This document shows, one piece after another, positions 41,012 through 50,593 of a stretch of DNA of 64,000 nucleotides. The DNA is from Drouetiella hepatica Uher 2000/2452 (lineage in GTDB: Bacteria; Cyanobacteriota; Cyanobacteriia; Elainellales; Elainellaceae): positions 124,001 to 188,000 of the forward strand of contig JAHHHD010000002.1 in assembly GCA_019359505.1 (NCBI GenBank). Direction: 5' to 3'. The first letter of the stretch is position 1. Every line of letters begins with the position of its first letter. The position numbers and the translations under genes were made by a program. The notes beneath the pieces were generated by a model. That model searched no databases. It saw only the letters and a program-made list of their open reading frames with translations, and was not told the origin of the DNA.

Positions 41012-41890
41012 ATGTTTAAGCGTCTCCTAATTTGCACTGACTTAACCGATGGCTTACAGCGTTTGGTTCACTTCATCCCCAGCCTAGCCGTTAATGGAAT
41101 TCAGCAGGTTACGTTTCTACACGCCATTCCCTTTCCTCAGAGGCAGACTATTCCTCAAATTGACGAGTCTGAGGCGCAGGCTGCGCGCGATCGCCTCTCC
41201 ATTCCCCCAGAGGCTGCTGGGGCAGTGCAGGTCAACGTTGAGGTTCAGGGCGGCAAACCGATCGACTGCATCCTAAACGCTGCCAAAGTTCATCAGCCCG
41301 ATCTGCTCATCTTGGGCACCTCCAGCCAGGGTGCATTGAGCGATCGCTTTTTTGGCAGCACCGTTTCAGAGCTGAGCAAACGAGCCATTGCCCCCTTGCT
41401 GATTGTCAGACCTCAGCTACTGTCTACCTACACGATCGAAGAGCTAGATCTTCGCTGTCGTCATCTGTTTCGCTATCTGCTGATTCCCTTTGATGGCAGC
41501 AAAGCCTCAGATTACACTATCGAGCAGGTTAAAGAACTAGCGCAAAATCAACCCTCTGGATCGTTGCAGCAATGCTTGCTCTATTGGGTGATCGGTGAAG
41601 GCAAATACACGGAGCTACTGGAGAGCGGCAGTTCCCAAGCGACCCGCAAAAAGCTAGAGCTTGTGCAAACGGAGTTGCAGGCAGTGGGTCTACAGGTGTC
41701 TAGCGAAATTAGTCAGGGAGAACCTGTTCCTCAGACTCTCAACGCTGCTATCGAGGAAGATATTAGCGCGATCGTCTGCTCTTCAGGGAGCTTCGGCACG
41801 TTGATGGAGTGGTCAGTTCCCAGCTTTGCCAGCGAAATTCTGAAGCGGAGTTGGCATCCAGTGCTTTACTTCCCACCCAAGAGAGGCTGA
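41012..41890 (+). CDS. Universal stress protein, tandem UspA domains
   Basis: The first domain (FKRLLICTDLTDGLQRLVHF, LLILGTSSQGALSDRFFGSTVSELSKRA) retains a GxxxxxxxxGS-type nucleotide loop and ends in PLLIVRP. The second (FRYLLIPFDGSKASDYTIEQ, AIVCSSGSFGTLMEWSVPSF) is more diverged. Two-domain USPs are cytosolic ATP-binding stress or signal proteins. The gene is monocistronic, 240 nt downstream of nblA, and upstream of a convergent kinase gene. Confidence 0.87.
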   Translation: MFKRLLICTDLTDGLQRLVHFIPSLAVNGIQQVTFLHAIPFPQRQTIPQIDESEAQAARDRLSIPPEAAGAVQVNVEVQGGKPIDCILNAAKVHQPDLLILGTSSQGALSDRFFGSTVSELSKRAIAPLLIVRPQLLSTYTIEELDLRCRHLFRYLLIPFDGSKASDYTIEQVKELAQNQPSGSLQQCLLYWVIGEGKYTELLESGSSQATRKKLELVQTELQAVGLQVSSEISQGEPVPQTLNAAIEEDISAIVCSSGSFGTLMEWSVPSFASEILKRSWHPVLYFPPKRG

Positions 41891-41921
41891 GCTGCCCCTC
41901 CATAGCACTACGTAATTGAGT

Positions 41922-41965
41922 TAAGACAGGTTATTTTTTGAATCTAAGCGTAGCGCTGTATCTGA
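41922..41965. repeat. Degenerate palindrome-family element
   Basis: CACTACGTAATTGAGTTAAGACAGGTTATTTTTTGAATC keeps the ACGTAATTGAGTTA-GACAGGTTATTTTTT left flank of the family, but the right arm is decayed (only ATCTGACC matches). Confidence 0.5.
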
Positions 41966-41978
41966 CCCATTGAGCACC

Positions 41979-43544
41979 TTAGTTCAGCGCACTGCCGCGA
42001 TCGGTGTAAATGGATTCTAGCTTCATCACAATCTTGGGCTTGATCTCATCTAGCGCCGATCGCAAATAGTCTTTGCTAACAGTGGGATTGGGTGAAGCCT
42101 TGGACATTTGCCCAATATTTGCCCAATCTTGTAGCAGCCGACATTGAGCCGCCGCGATGCTTACGGTTTGCATGTTGGCGCAGCTCTGCGGACTTTCTTG
42201 GGCAAAAAACATAATGCGATATTGCCCGGTTTTGCCCAAAAGCGAGGCAATTTGCCGTCCTGCAGGAGTCTTTAAATCAATAAAACAAGGCAACCAGCGC
42301 GGCTCATGTTCGCGGTTGTATAGCACCGTTAGCCATAGTGCCATCGGGTGGGGCGCTTCCATGAATAGGAACTGATTGTAGCGAGTACAAACCAGACGCT
42401 TCGCAATTTCTCGCTGGGGTAACATCACCCACAGCGTAGGAATGGTGCCATCGCTGGTGGTCATAGATTTAGGAAAGACAATCTCCGCGATCGGCATATT
42501 TGCTGGCCAAGCCGCCGCTTGTCGCAGCTCTTGTAATGAGTCAGTCTGCGCAGACGCAGTTGCAGCAGAGAGAGTTGGCTGAGATTCTGAAAGGCTAGGA
42601 GTTACCGGAATGCGCGAGAGGGAAGCTCCAATTCTCCGGGCAATTTGCCGTCCAGTGCCAAAGCGCTCTTCTAGCGGCTCTAGTGCCTTTAGCACTGCAC
42701 CAATTGTTTGAGGGCGATCGCCTGCCGCCTTGGCAAGGCATCCCATCACCAGGATTTCTAAAGCTTTGGGAATTTTGAGGCTAGGATTGGCAGATTCAAA
42801 GGTTTGGGGCTGAAAGAAGTGGTGTGCCTTGTACCAACCGCCAAAAGAATGGGTGTCAGCATGGAGGGGCATTTTGCCCGTCAGCATTTGGAACATCATC
42901 ACGCCCAGGCTGTAAATATCAGAACGAGCATCAAGCTCACGCCCTTCCATTTGCTCTGGAGAGGAATAAGCCAGCGTCCCCATGAAACAGCTCGTCTGCT
43001 GATCTTCGCCTTGCAGCATTTTGGCAATACCGAAGTCCAAGATTTTGGCTAGCTCCCCCAAGCTCTCGTCGTGGCTGACCAAGACGTTGCTAGGCTTAAT
43101 ATCTCGATGGACGATCGGGTAAACCTTGCCCTCAATCTGGATGCCCTGATGGGCGCACTGCAAGCCCAGACAAACCTGGCGAATTAAGCCCAAAAATCGG
43201 GGAAGAACGATCGCTTGGCGACTGACAATCTCGCTAAGGCTTTCGCCCCGCAGATACTCCATTACGTAGAACGGAATGCCCTCTTCATCAATGCCATAAT
43301 CCGTGACGCGAACAATGTGGATGCTCCGCTGACCAAGCTGGGCGCAAGTTTTAGCCTCTCGCTCAAAGCGATCGCGCATCCTGCGGTTGAGCAGCGCTTG
43401 AGAAAGAAACTTGATGGCGACTGGAACCTCGCCTAGAGCCGTATCTTCTGCACCATAGACTCGCCCCATCGATCCTTGCCCCAACATACGGGAAAGACGG
43501 TAGCGATTTTGTAGAATACGCCCCACATTCGTATCTGTCATCAT
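41979..43544 (-). CDS. Serine/threonine protein kinase (Hanks type)
   Basis: All kinase subdomains are present: glycine loop GQGSMGRVYGAED, VAIKFLS, the catalytic loop HRDIKPSNVL, DFGIAK, and the APE equivalent SSPEQM followed by DARSDIYSLGVMMFQMLTG. The kinase is active by motif and about 285 residues long. The C-terminal 220 residues (AWPANMPIAEIVFPKSMTTS, WVMLPQREIAKRL, LPCFIDLKTPAGRQIASLLG) form a separate non-kinase domain of unknown type. There is no membrane span, so it is cytosolic. It is convergent with the USP gene. Confidence 0.93.
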   Translation of the reverse strand: MMTDTNVGRILQNRYRLSRMLGQGSMGRVYGAEDTALGEVPVAIKFLSQALLNRRMRDRFEREAKTCAQLGQRSIHIVRVTDYGIDEEGIPFYVMEYLRGESLSEIVSRQAIVLPRFLGLIRQVCLGLQCAHQGIQIEGKVYPIVHRDIKPSNVLVSHDESLGELAKILDFGIAKMLQGEDQQTSCFMGTLAYSSPEQMEGRELDARSDIYSLGVMMFQMLTGKMPLHADTHSFGGWYKAHHFFQPQTFESANPSLKIPKALEILVMGCLAKAAGDRPQTIGAVLKALEPLEERFGTGRQIARRIGASLSRIPVTPSLSESQPTLSAATASAQTDSLQELRQAAAWPANMPIAEIVFPKSMTTSDGTIPTLWVMLPQREIAKRLVCTRYNQFLFMEAPHPMALWLTVLYNREHEPRWLPCFIDLKTPAGRQIASLLGKTGQYRIMFFAQESPQSCANMQTVSIAAAQCRLLQDWANIGQMSKASPNPTVSKDYLRSALDEIKPKIVMKLESIYTDRGSALN

Positions 43545-43827
43545 CGCCCTATCTCCTTGGCTCGGATAACGACACTGGCTCGGATAGTGATGGCTCGGAT
43601 AATGGCAACCAGTCCACGGAAAGGGTCTGCCTCTCCTTCAAATTAAGGGCATTTCCTAGCCGAGCAACGGTGATGTGATGGGTCAGAACCCTCTGTAACG
43701 TCAGTGCCACCTACTCAACAGCCTCAGTAAAAATATGAAAAATCCGCGATCGTAGAACTCAACCGGATGTGAACTTTAGCGGCAGTTCGCACGCTGAAAC
43801 ATGTTTATCATGGCATTGCTGAATCTG

Positions 43828-43882
43828 GGTATGAGTTTTTTTGAAAAGATTGCTGAGCAACCCTTTCAAAAAAATTCATACC
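43828..43882. repeat. Intergenic palindrome, T7-GAAA subtype
   Basis: GGTATGAGTTTTTTTGAAA-like and its complement (43828-43848, 43863-43882) match the subtype at 2525-2579 with three base differences between arms. Confidence 0.8.
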
Positions 43883-44300
43883 TGAAATCAGCGACACCTT
43901 TATCATCACTCTGTTCTGAACCTAAACAACTGACTGAAAGCATTGCCCATAAACAATGGATAAAATATAAGTAGAGAAATGCATGATCTAGAGCAAGGCT
44001 CTATTTCCCTAATGACACCCAAAGTTGAACAGAACTGCAAGGAGAAAACTTGAAGTGTAAGACCACTTTGCAGTGTGTAAACCCTAGGATAAGCCGCCAA
44101 AATATGCTCCCGAAGCACTGACAGCAATGGCTTATGCTGTGTTCTTTAGAATATAGCCTCTATTGCCTAATTTTGACGACTCAAAAAATTCCCACAAATC
44201 CTCCGTGATTTAGCCATGGCCTTTCGCAGACTGGCAGGTCTACATGTCTACAAAACATGTCTACAGAACATGCCTATAGAATGCCCAGAAAGCGGGGAGC

Positions 44301-44326
44301 GAGGAACAGTCCAAAGACTGTTCCTC
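44301..44326 (+). other. Perfect 11-bp hairpin in the FAD-enzyme 5' region
   Basis: GAGGAACAGTC and GACTGTTCCTC enclose CAAA, 117 nt before the start codon at 44443. No U tract follows. It could be an RNA structure or an operator. Confidence 0.6.
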
Positions 44327-44442
44327 ACAGCTACTTGGAGTGGGGAACATTGCGCTGAAGAATGTACTCTACAGAGAGGGGTTTCTTGGAAAATATCCTA
44401 AATTCGCCTCTTTCTCTGCCTAAACACTGAGCTTGTAGCTTT

Positions 44443-46500
44443 ATGCGTTGCGATCGCTTTTTCTCCTGGTTTTTAATTGCCCTCTTGCTGATACTGTCTG
44501 TACCTGCTTTGGCTACAACGAGCTTTGCCCAAGCTCCTCCTCAAGAAGATGCCATTCAGGCTACCGATCAGGTCAAACAACAGGGCGAACAACAGGGCGA
44601 ACCGTGTGAATTGCTGGTTGCAGGCGGCGGATTGGCAGGCACGGCAGCGACCTATGAAGCCTTGATGGCAGGACGCACCGTTTGCCTAACAGAAATCACA
44701 GACTGGCTGGGTGGGCAGATTTCGTCTCAGGGCACCTCGGCATTAGATGAGGCCAAGCGCCAGCGGGAAGAACTATTTTACTCACGGGGCTATAAGCAGC
44801 TTAGAGAGCGAATTGAAAAAAAGTACAGAATGCTGAATCCGGGTGACTGCTGGGTTAGCGCCTCCTGTTTTTTGCCCAAAGATGCTCACGCTATTCTCTG
44901 GCAGGAGTTAGAGGATGCTGCTAAAGCCGGAAAGGGCAAGCTGAAATGGTTTCCCTCAACGGTGATCAAAGAGCTGCAACTTAGCGCTGACGGTAAGCAA
45001 ATCGAGGGCGCGATCGCCATCCAACATAGTCCTGCCCCCGGCACGCCGCCCCTGAACACTGAAACTTTGTCTGTGGCGATCGAAGACACTTACCGCTACG
45101 AAGATTCCGATCGCTTCACCAAAACCATCATTCGCTTTGCGCCTCAGCCAAGTTCATCTGCTGCTCAATGGTTTGTGATTGATGCCACCGAAACAGGCGA
45201 ACTGATTGCCCTTGCCGATGTTCCCTACCGCTTGGGCATCGATCCGCTGTCTTATCTTGATCCTTCGTCGCCAAGCACTACAGGCGATCCTTACTGCACT
45301 CAAGGCTTCACCTACACGTTTGCCATGGAGCGCACCCAAGATCCTCAGCCTCAGCCGACGCCATCGCTGTATTCGCAATATCAGCCTTACTACAGCTACG
45401 AGAGGCCGCGATCGACTAACGACTATTTTGATTATGTGTTTACTTATCGGCGAATTCTCAGCCCCAAGCCGCGATCGAAACAAAAAGCCTTTGGCGTGTC
45501 GCAGCCCAAACCAGGCGACATCTCCATGCAAAACTGGACTTGGGGCAACGACTATCGCCCTGGCACTGCTGCCGATAACTTGGTTTACACCCGCGAACAG
45601 TTAGAACAGCGTGGTGAACTGACTCCCGGCGGCTGGATGGGCGGACTGCGCACCGAAACTCTGCGCAAGGGCGAAGAAAATGCCCTGGGGTTCTATCACT
45701 GGCTGGTGGCAGGCACTACCGATTCGCAGCTAGGAGAGGGCATCAAGCAACCCGCGCCTAACCATCGCTTTCTGTCTGGCTTTGAATCGCCTATGGGCAC
45801 GGCTCACGGTCTGTCAAAATATCCCTACATGCGGGAGGGACGACGGATCATTGGGCGACCTGCCTTTGGTTACGATCAGGGCTTCAGCATCTCAGAAATT
45901 GATATTTCTAAAGTCGATTACCTTGATCCTTACTATCAGACCACTCTACCCGATCGCATGTATCGCGCTCTTTGGACAGCGCTCTCGGCACGTCCGGCAG
46001 AAGTTGCGATCAAAAACACGCCTTCTGAGCAGATCATGCGGCGGACTCGCTCCAGAATTTATCCTGATTCAGTGGGCATCTCGCAATATGCGATCGACTT
46101 TCACCCCTGCATGACGCTTTCACCTCCCGAAGCTCCTGGCAACACCGAGAGGGAAGGCATACGGCGCGCCCATGGGCCAGCCTATCCAGCGCAGATTCCT
46201 CTACGCGCCATGATTCCGCAGAAGCTCGACAATTTGCTGGTAACGGGCAAAAGTATTGCTACCAGTTTTGTGGCGGCAGCAGCCTATCGAGTACATTCCT
46301 TTGAGTGGTCGGCAGGTGCAGCAGCAGGCACAACGGCAGCTTTTGCTCTGACGGAGAACGTCTTTCCCTATGAGCTGGTCGATCAGCTTCCCAACCCAGA
46401 GCCGCTCCTGCAAAAATTACAGGCTCAGTTGATTGCCCAAGAGAATCCGATCGAGTTTCCTGACACATCCATCTTCAATCTCGATTGGGGTAGCTGGTAG
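44443..46500 (+). CDS. Exported FAD-dependent oxidoreductase
   Basis: Residues 1-30 form a Sec-type signal (MRCDRFFSWFLIALLLILSV then PALATTSFAQA) without a twin-arginine pair. A Rossmann motif ELLVAGGGLAGTAATYEAL follows near residue 51, and LGGQISSQG is the flavin-binding continuation of the PF12831-type FAD oxidoreductases. The C-terminal LDNLLVTGKSIATSFVAAAAYRVHSFEWSAG is the second FAD-binding segment. Length is 685, larger than most members. The substrate is unknown. It is a single gene. Confidence 0.87.
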   Translation: MRCDRFFSWFLIALLLILSVPALATTSFAQAPPQEDAIQATDQVKQQGEQQGEPCELLVAGGGLAGTAATYEALMAGRTVCLTEITDWLGGQISSQGTSALDEAKRQREELFYSRGYKQLRERIEKKYRMLNPGDCWVSASCFLPKDAHAILWQELEDAAKAGKGKLKWFPSTVIKELQLSADGKQIEGAIAIQHSPAPGTPPLNTETLSVAIEDTYRYEDSDRFTKTIIRFAPQPSSSAAQWFVIDATETGELIALADVPYRLGIDPLSYLDPSSPSTTGDPYCTQGFTYTFAMERTQDPQPQPTPSLYSQYQPYYSYERPRSTNDYFDYVFTYRRILSPKPRSKQKAFGVSQPKPGDISMQNWTWGNDYRPGTAADNLVYTREQLEQRGELTPGGWMGGLRTETLRKGEENALGFYHWLVAGTTDSQLGEGIKQPAPNHRFLSGFESPMGTAHGLSKYPYMREGRRIIGRPAFGYDQGFSISEIDISKVDYLDPYYQTTLPDRMYRALWTALSARPAEVAIKNTPSEQIMRRTRSRIYPDSVGISQYAIDFHPCMTLSPPEAPGNTEREGIRRAHGPAYPAQIPLRAMIPQKLDNLLVTGKSIATSFVAAAAYRVHSFEWSAGAAAGTTAAFALTENVFPYELVDQLPNPEPLLQKLQAQLIAQENPIEFPDTSIFNLDWGSW

Positions 46501-46625
46501 TGATTATCGAGGTTCATTACGCGTTACTCGGTTGCCTAAGTCATCCAACATGTTTAGGGCAAAACGCTTTTCAGATATAGCCGTCGCCCCTTTGCTTAAT
46601 GTCTTATGGAACCCCAAAGTTTGTT

Positions 46626-47540
46626 CTAGAAGATACGCGTATACACTTCGCTAGCAGCACGGTGCAGCAGTGAATGGCGATACACTAACGCCTTGATATC
46701 CTCGGCATAACCGCCACCAATGACACAAGCCACCGGATAGCCCTGCCCCACGCAGGTTTCTAGTACCTGCATCTCGCGACAAAAAACTCCGCGATCGCTC
46801 AATGCCAGCTTGCCCAGACGATCGCCCATATGTACGTCTACGCCCGCATCGTACAGCACTAGATCGGGCTTAACACGATCGAGCAGATCCGGCAGGTGAG
46901 CCGCTAAAGTTTGCAGATAAGTCTCATCCTCCATGCCTTCGGGTAACGCCACATCCAGATCGCTAGTTTGCTTAGTGCCGGGAAAGTTGACCTCGCAGTG
47001 CATTGAGAAAGTGAATACGCTAGCATCGTCCTGGAAAATTAGCGCAGTGCCATCGCCTTGATGCACATCTAGATCGACAATCAGGATTTTTTGAGCCAGA
47101 CCGAAATGCTGGATAACGCGGGCGGCGATCGCCAAATCATTAAAAATACAAAATCCGGAGCCGTAGCTAGGAAAAGCATGGTGAGTTCCCCCGGCTGTGT
47201 TGCAGGCTAATCCGCATTCCAGCGCCAACTTTGCCGTTAGTACCGTGCCGCCCACCGCCACGCAGGTGCGGTTTACCAATGCTGGACTCCAGGGCAACCC
47301 AATTCGCCGCTGTGCCTTAGTATCTAGCGTTCCCGTACAGTATGCCTGGACATATTCTGGGGTATGGACTTGCTCAATCCAGGCGATCGGAGGACGCTCT
47401 GGGGCATGAAACTGCGATTTCTCGGCAACTCCATCGGCAATCAGCATCTCCTGAAGCAGCCTAAATTTTTGCATCGGAAACCGATGTTCGTTAGGCAAAG
47501 GCACGACGTAGTCGGGATGGTAAACGAAAGGAAGATCCAT
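46626..47540 (-). CDS. Histone deacetylase family (Zn-dependent deacetylase) protein
   Basis: The arginase/deacetylase fold is complete. The signatures are GGTHHAFPSYGSGFCIFNDLAIAA (tandem histidines), the zinc site DLDVHQGDGTALIF and YDAGVDVHMGDRLGKL. Bacterial members act on acetylated amines such as polyamines, acetoin-related or protein substrates; the one here is unknown. ATG 47540 (MDLPFVYHPDYV) is preferred; the frame is open for 24 more codons upstream. The gene is convergent with the FAD-enzyme gene. Confidence 0.93.
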   Translation of the reverse strand: MDLPFVYHPDYVVPLPNEHRFPMQKFRLLQEMLIADGVAEKSQFHAPERPPIAWIEQVHTPEYVQAYCTGTLDTKAQRRIGLPWSPALVNRTCVAVGGTVLTAKLALECGLACNTAGGTHHAFPSYGSGFCIFNDLAIAARVIQHFGLAQKILIVDLDVHQGDGTALIFQDDASVFTFSMHCEVNFPGTKQTSDLDVALPEGMEDETYLQTLAAHLPDLLDRVKPDLVLYDAGVDVHMGDRLGKLALSDRGVFCREMQVLETCVGQGYPVACVIGGGYAEDIKALVYRHSLLHRAASEVYTRIF

Positions 47541-47682
47541 GACGCAGCTAGGAAACAGACATACTTTGATCAGCGTAAAGTCAAACCCTGATGATTGGGA
47601 ATGAAAGCACAAACTTTCTGCCTAAGACTTCTCGCGTTGTATAGCTGTCGCCAGTTTGCTTAGGACTATTTATGGTGGGGCG

Positions 47683-47732
47683 GCAGATGATTTTCGAGAG
47701 CCGCACTCCGCGCGGCTCTCGAAAAATAATTC
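47683..47732. repeat. Intergenic palindrome, GAGAGCCGC core
   Basis: The left arm is nearly identical to that of the copy at 15905 (GGCAGATGATTTTCGAGAGC) while the right arm has drifted to CGAAAAATAATTC. CTGTCGCCAGTTTGCT lies 40 nt upstream (47645-47660). The other flank matches the copy at 39682 in inverse orientation. Confidence 0.88.
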
Positions 47733-47780
47733 ATTGGATCTAAGTACGCAGCACTATACAAAAAATGAGTTGATCGCAGA

Positions 47781-49007
47781 CTACTGATCCGGTACGGCAG
47801 TATTTGCGGCAGCATTTGCTTCAGAGTCTGCCTTGAACATCGTCCAGGGAATCGATCGCAGACTGGTGAGATAAATCGCGATCGCCTCAGCGCCCGCTCG
47901 GTTAATGTGGCTAGGATCAGCAAAGTAGGCGTTTTGCATCAGATCTTGCTGCTGGCTCAAGTCGCAAAAAATGAACTCTGACTGCCGCGCCAACTTCTGC
48001 ATACTTTGCCGGAACTGCTGCTCATAGCTGAGTCGAGTTGCATCCAAATAGTCTGCTGTCAGGGGCAAATTGACAAACGCTAGCGGCACATTACGGCTCT
48101 TCGCAAACTGGGCAACCGCCACCGTAGCCTTCTGCTGCTCGCCGTTTAAATTAAACCGCTGATAGTCTGCATCATAAGACCCCGGAACCCAGGGATAGCG
48201 TTGATAGTAAGTGTCTGGATTATAGACTCCTGAAATTGACTGAAAGCCGTTGGCATCTAGATCAGAGGAGGGTTCAGCTGCACTTGAAGGGGGGCTAGAC
48301 AATGCCTTATTCGCCGCCGCGCGTAAGACGGGCAGATCCCATCGGGCGTGAGAGGGAATGGGGCGATCGCCACTTGCCAGCCGCCGATAGCCTTCAGAGG
48401 CAACGATGCCGTTGTAGGTCAAATCAGGTCGCCCGTTATTAAAAGCCCTTGATCCATCTCCCCAAATAATCAGCCTTGGGAGCTGTTCCGCCGTGAGAAT
48501 GCGGCGCAGCAGCAGCTCATTGACTTTCGCAGTGCCGCCATTAATGCCAAAGTTAAAGATTTTGAGCTTGGGGTAGCCTTGTTTGACTAAAGCAGTCTGC
48601 ATGGCAATTGGGTCAATGCCCTGGAGCGATCGCGAACTGCCCACAATCAGAATATCGGGGGTTCCGGTCGTCCTAAGGTACTGCGTGTAGAGTCTTAGCT
48701 CCTGATCCAGCCGATGGCTATTAAACGAGGGAAAGTTGTAGGGAGGCAGCAGCAGATCGGGAATTAACAGGGGCGGCAGGGGCAGAACTAGAGTCGAGAG
48801 CAGAAACTGATGGAGTGGGGCATTAGGCGTTTCGGTCGATTTGTCAGAGCCATCTGCTTTGTCTGAGTTATTTTCTGCTCTATCCAAAGGTGACTGAGGC
48901 AAATTTTCTAAAGAATCTGCCGAGCTAAGAGCCAGAGCAGTTCTTCCAAGGATTTGAGCTAAAGCCAGTAGCGCACCTAGCAGCAACAGTTTCCTAATCA
49001 CATTCAT
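47781..49007 (-). CDS. DUF1574-like SGNH-fold exported protein
   Basis: A signal or anchor at the N-terminus (MNVIRKLLLLGALLALAQIL) and a charged low-complexity segment are followed by a second hydrophobic region (LLSTLVLPLPPLLIPDLLLP). The SGNH hydrolase landmarks then appear: DILIVGSSRSLQGIDP (nucleophile serine), FNFGINGGTAKVNELLLRRI, and FADPSHINRAGAEAIA (the D-x2-H pair). It probably acts on envelope or exopolysaccharide acyl groups in the periplasm, by analogy with other DUF1574 members. mraY lies upstream on the same strand but 290 nt away. Confidence 0.8.
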   Translation of the reverse strand: MNVIRKLLLLGALLALAQILGRTALALSSADSLENLPQSPLDRAENNSDKADGSDKSTETPNAPLHQFLLSTLVLPLPPLLIPDLLLPPYNFPSFNSHRLDQELRLYTQYLRTTGTPDILIVGSSRSLQGIDPIAMQTALVKQGYPKLKIFNFGINGGTAKVNELLLRRILTAEQLPRLIIWGDGSRAFNNGRPDLTYNGIVASEGYRRLASGDRPIPSHARWDLPVLRAAANKALSSPPSSAAEPSSDLDANGFQSISGVYNPDTYYQRYPWVPGSYDADYQRFNLNGEQQKATVAVAQFAKSRNVPLAFVNLPLTADYLDATRLSYEQQFRQSMQKLARQSEFIFCDLSQQQDLMQNAYFADPSHINRAGAEAIAIYLTSLRSIPWTMFKADSEANAAANTAVPDQ

Positions 49008-49203
49008 TCCCTGACCTGCTGATATTCACCTGATGAATCGATCGCTCCGACTTCATTTTCAACAAGATGCTCTCTAAAGCTATCGTTAAGAACGCTTCAC
49101 AGTCAACTGAAAGAGTTTGACGAAAAGAAACTAAAAAGGAGCCAAGATTTCTTAGCTCCCCAAACCCAGTATCTCACAGCGCTTTGCGCTTGGTTAAGTA
49201 TGG

Positions 49204-49250
49204 GTTATTTTTGCAGAAGCCGCGCTCCGCGCGGCTTCTGCAAAAATAAC
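49204..49250. repeat. Intergenic palindrome, perfect 22-nt arms
   Basis: GTTATTTTTGCAGAAGCC... (49204-49225) is perfectly inverted at 49229-49250 around TCC. The core AAGCCGCGC is a variant of the AGAGCCGCGC core of the copies at 15905 and 47683. Confidence 0.93.
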
Positions 49251-49297
49251 TGTGGTTTATGCAATTGGAGATTACTGTAAGTTTGGCGTGGCGATCG

Positions 49298-50392
49298 CTA
49301 CTGAGCCAGCAGACAGAAAATCGCCAAAACACCTCCAATCATGTAAAAACGAGAAACAACCTGAGTTTCCGACCAACCCGTTAGCTCAAAGTGGTGGTGT
49401 AGAGGAGCCATTTTGAGGAGTCGTTTGCCAATTCCATTCGCGTCTTTGGTCGCCTTGTAGTAAGTCACCTGAGCAATGACTGAAAGCGTCTCCGCTAGGA
49501 AGATACCGCTGAGAATCAGTAGACCAAACAGGGAATGGCTTAACAGCGCTACGGCTGCCAACGCCCCACCCAGCGCCAGAGAACCTGTGTCGCCCATGAA
49601 CACCCGCGCCGGGTTGTGATTGTGTGCCAGGAATCCCAGACAGCTGCCGCTCAAGCAAGCGCAAAAAATCATTAGATCGGGAGAAGTGGGCGCAACCAGG
49701 GCACCCAGACCCATGAGGGCGATCGCCGCCGTTCCTCCTGCCAAGCCGTCCAAACCGTCTGTTAGGTTTGTTGCATTACTCTCTGCCACTAGCACAAAGG
49801 CAGCTAGAAGCCAGAATAGCGCTCCCAAAGGCAGAGCCAATCCGAAAGGTAGAATAAGCGTCGTAATTTCGATCGGCTGCGTCAAAAACATCCAGAAGCA
49901 GAACAGCAGCCCAAACGCGATTTGCAGCGTCAGCTTTAGCTTTGAGGAGATGCCCTTGTTGGATTTGAGGCGCAGAATTTGCCAATCGTCCAGCCAGCCA
50001 ATCGCGCCATAGGCAAGCGTCAGAGCCGAAACTGCTACAACGTTGGATGAAAATCTTGTCCAGAGCAGAGCTACGAGAACCGCCACCGGAACAAAGAAAA
50101 TACCGCCCATCGTGGGCGTTCCGGCTTTCTTGAGATGAGCCTGCGGTCCGTCTTGGCGAATCACCTGCCCTGCCTTCAGCGATCGCAGCATGGGCACCAC
50201 CCAATGACCCGCAACCGCAGCGAGCAGCCCACAAATCCACAGGGGCAAGGTTAGCCCTACACCTGAAAGCAAAGGTCGCCCTGTGAACCAATCCAATCCT
50301 AAAGATGCAATGCTGAGTCCGGCGCTCAGGCTTAAAAACAGATGGTTGCCAGAAAGACCGATGGGTCTGTCTGGAATTAATTTGGCATCCAC
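49298..50392 (-). CDS. mraY: Phospho-N-acetylmuramoyl-pentapeptide-transferase MraY
   Basis: MraY makes lipid I from UDP-MurNAc-pentapeptide and undecaprenyl phosphate at the inner membrane. Ten membrane spans are predicted. Catalytic landmarks are KKAGTPTMGGIFF, GWLDDWQILR (the aspartate pair), SNATNLTDGLDGLAGG, FMGDTGSLALGGALA and the HHHFELTGW loop. Length (364) is normal. It is not in a dcw cluster here, as is common in cyanobacteria. Confidence 0.97.
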   Translation of the reverse strand: MDAKLIPDRPIGLSGNHLFLSLSAGLSIASLGLDWFTGRPLLSGVGLTLPLWICGLLAAVAGHWVVPMLRSLKAGQVIRQDGPQAHLKKAGTPTMGGIFFVPVAVLVALLWTRFSSNVVAVSALTLAYGAIGWLDDWQILRLKSNKGISSKLKLTLQIAFGLLFCFWMFLTQPIEITTLILPFGLALPLGALFWLLAAFVLVAESNATNLTDGLDGLAGGTAAIALMGLGALVAPTSPDLMIFCACLSGSCLGFLAHNHNPARVFMGDTGSLALGGALAAVALLSHSLFGLLILSGIFLAETLSVIAQVTYYKATKDANGIGKRLLKMAPLHHHFELTGWSETQVVSRFYMIGGVLAIFCLLAQ

Positions 50393-50548
50393 GTCTTACT
50401 CACTCCACTCCACTCCACACACTACAAAGGCAATTAGCCCTTCTTCGGAAACCTAACTAACCTGGGCTAAAAGCGCCTTGCTTTGAAAGCACCCTGTTCT
50501 AGAAGCTTGACCTGAATACCTGCAATCTGGCGATCGCTTGTTCTCTGC

Positions 50549-50575
50549 GTAGACATTCCGGATAGAAATGTCTAC
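50549..50575 (-). other. 9-bp hairpin between DUF3134 gene and mraY
   Basis: GTAGACATT and AATGTCTAC pair across 9 nt. On the minus strand it lies downstream of the DUF3134 gene stop but lacks a U tract. Confidence 0.4.
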
Positions 50576-50593
50576 ATAAAGAATATATGAAGA

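Larger units (their letters stand above)
43545..44442. other. 898-nt intergenic region with repeats only
   Basis: It holds the palindrome at 43828-43882, three ACATGTCTACA/AACATG-like direct repeats around 44238-44275 and the 11-bp hairpin at 44301-44326. Short open frames on both strands lack start signals and family features, so I call none of them genes. It is divergent, with the kinase promoter on the left and the FAD-enzyme promoter on the right. Confidence 0.6.

Noticed and set aside
43906-44127. 73-codon minus-strand ORF in the 898-nt gap
   Set aside because: No ribosome binding site, no recognisable motif and composition like noncoding DNA.
44216-44401. 61-codon plus-strand ORF upstream of the FAD enzyme
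   Set aside because: It is built from the direct repeats and hairpin of the region and has no start signal.
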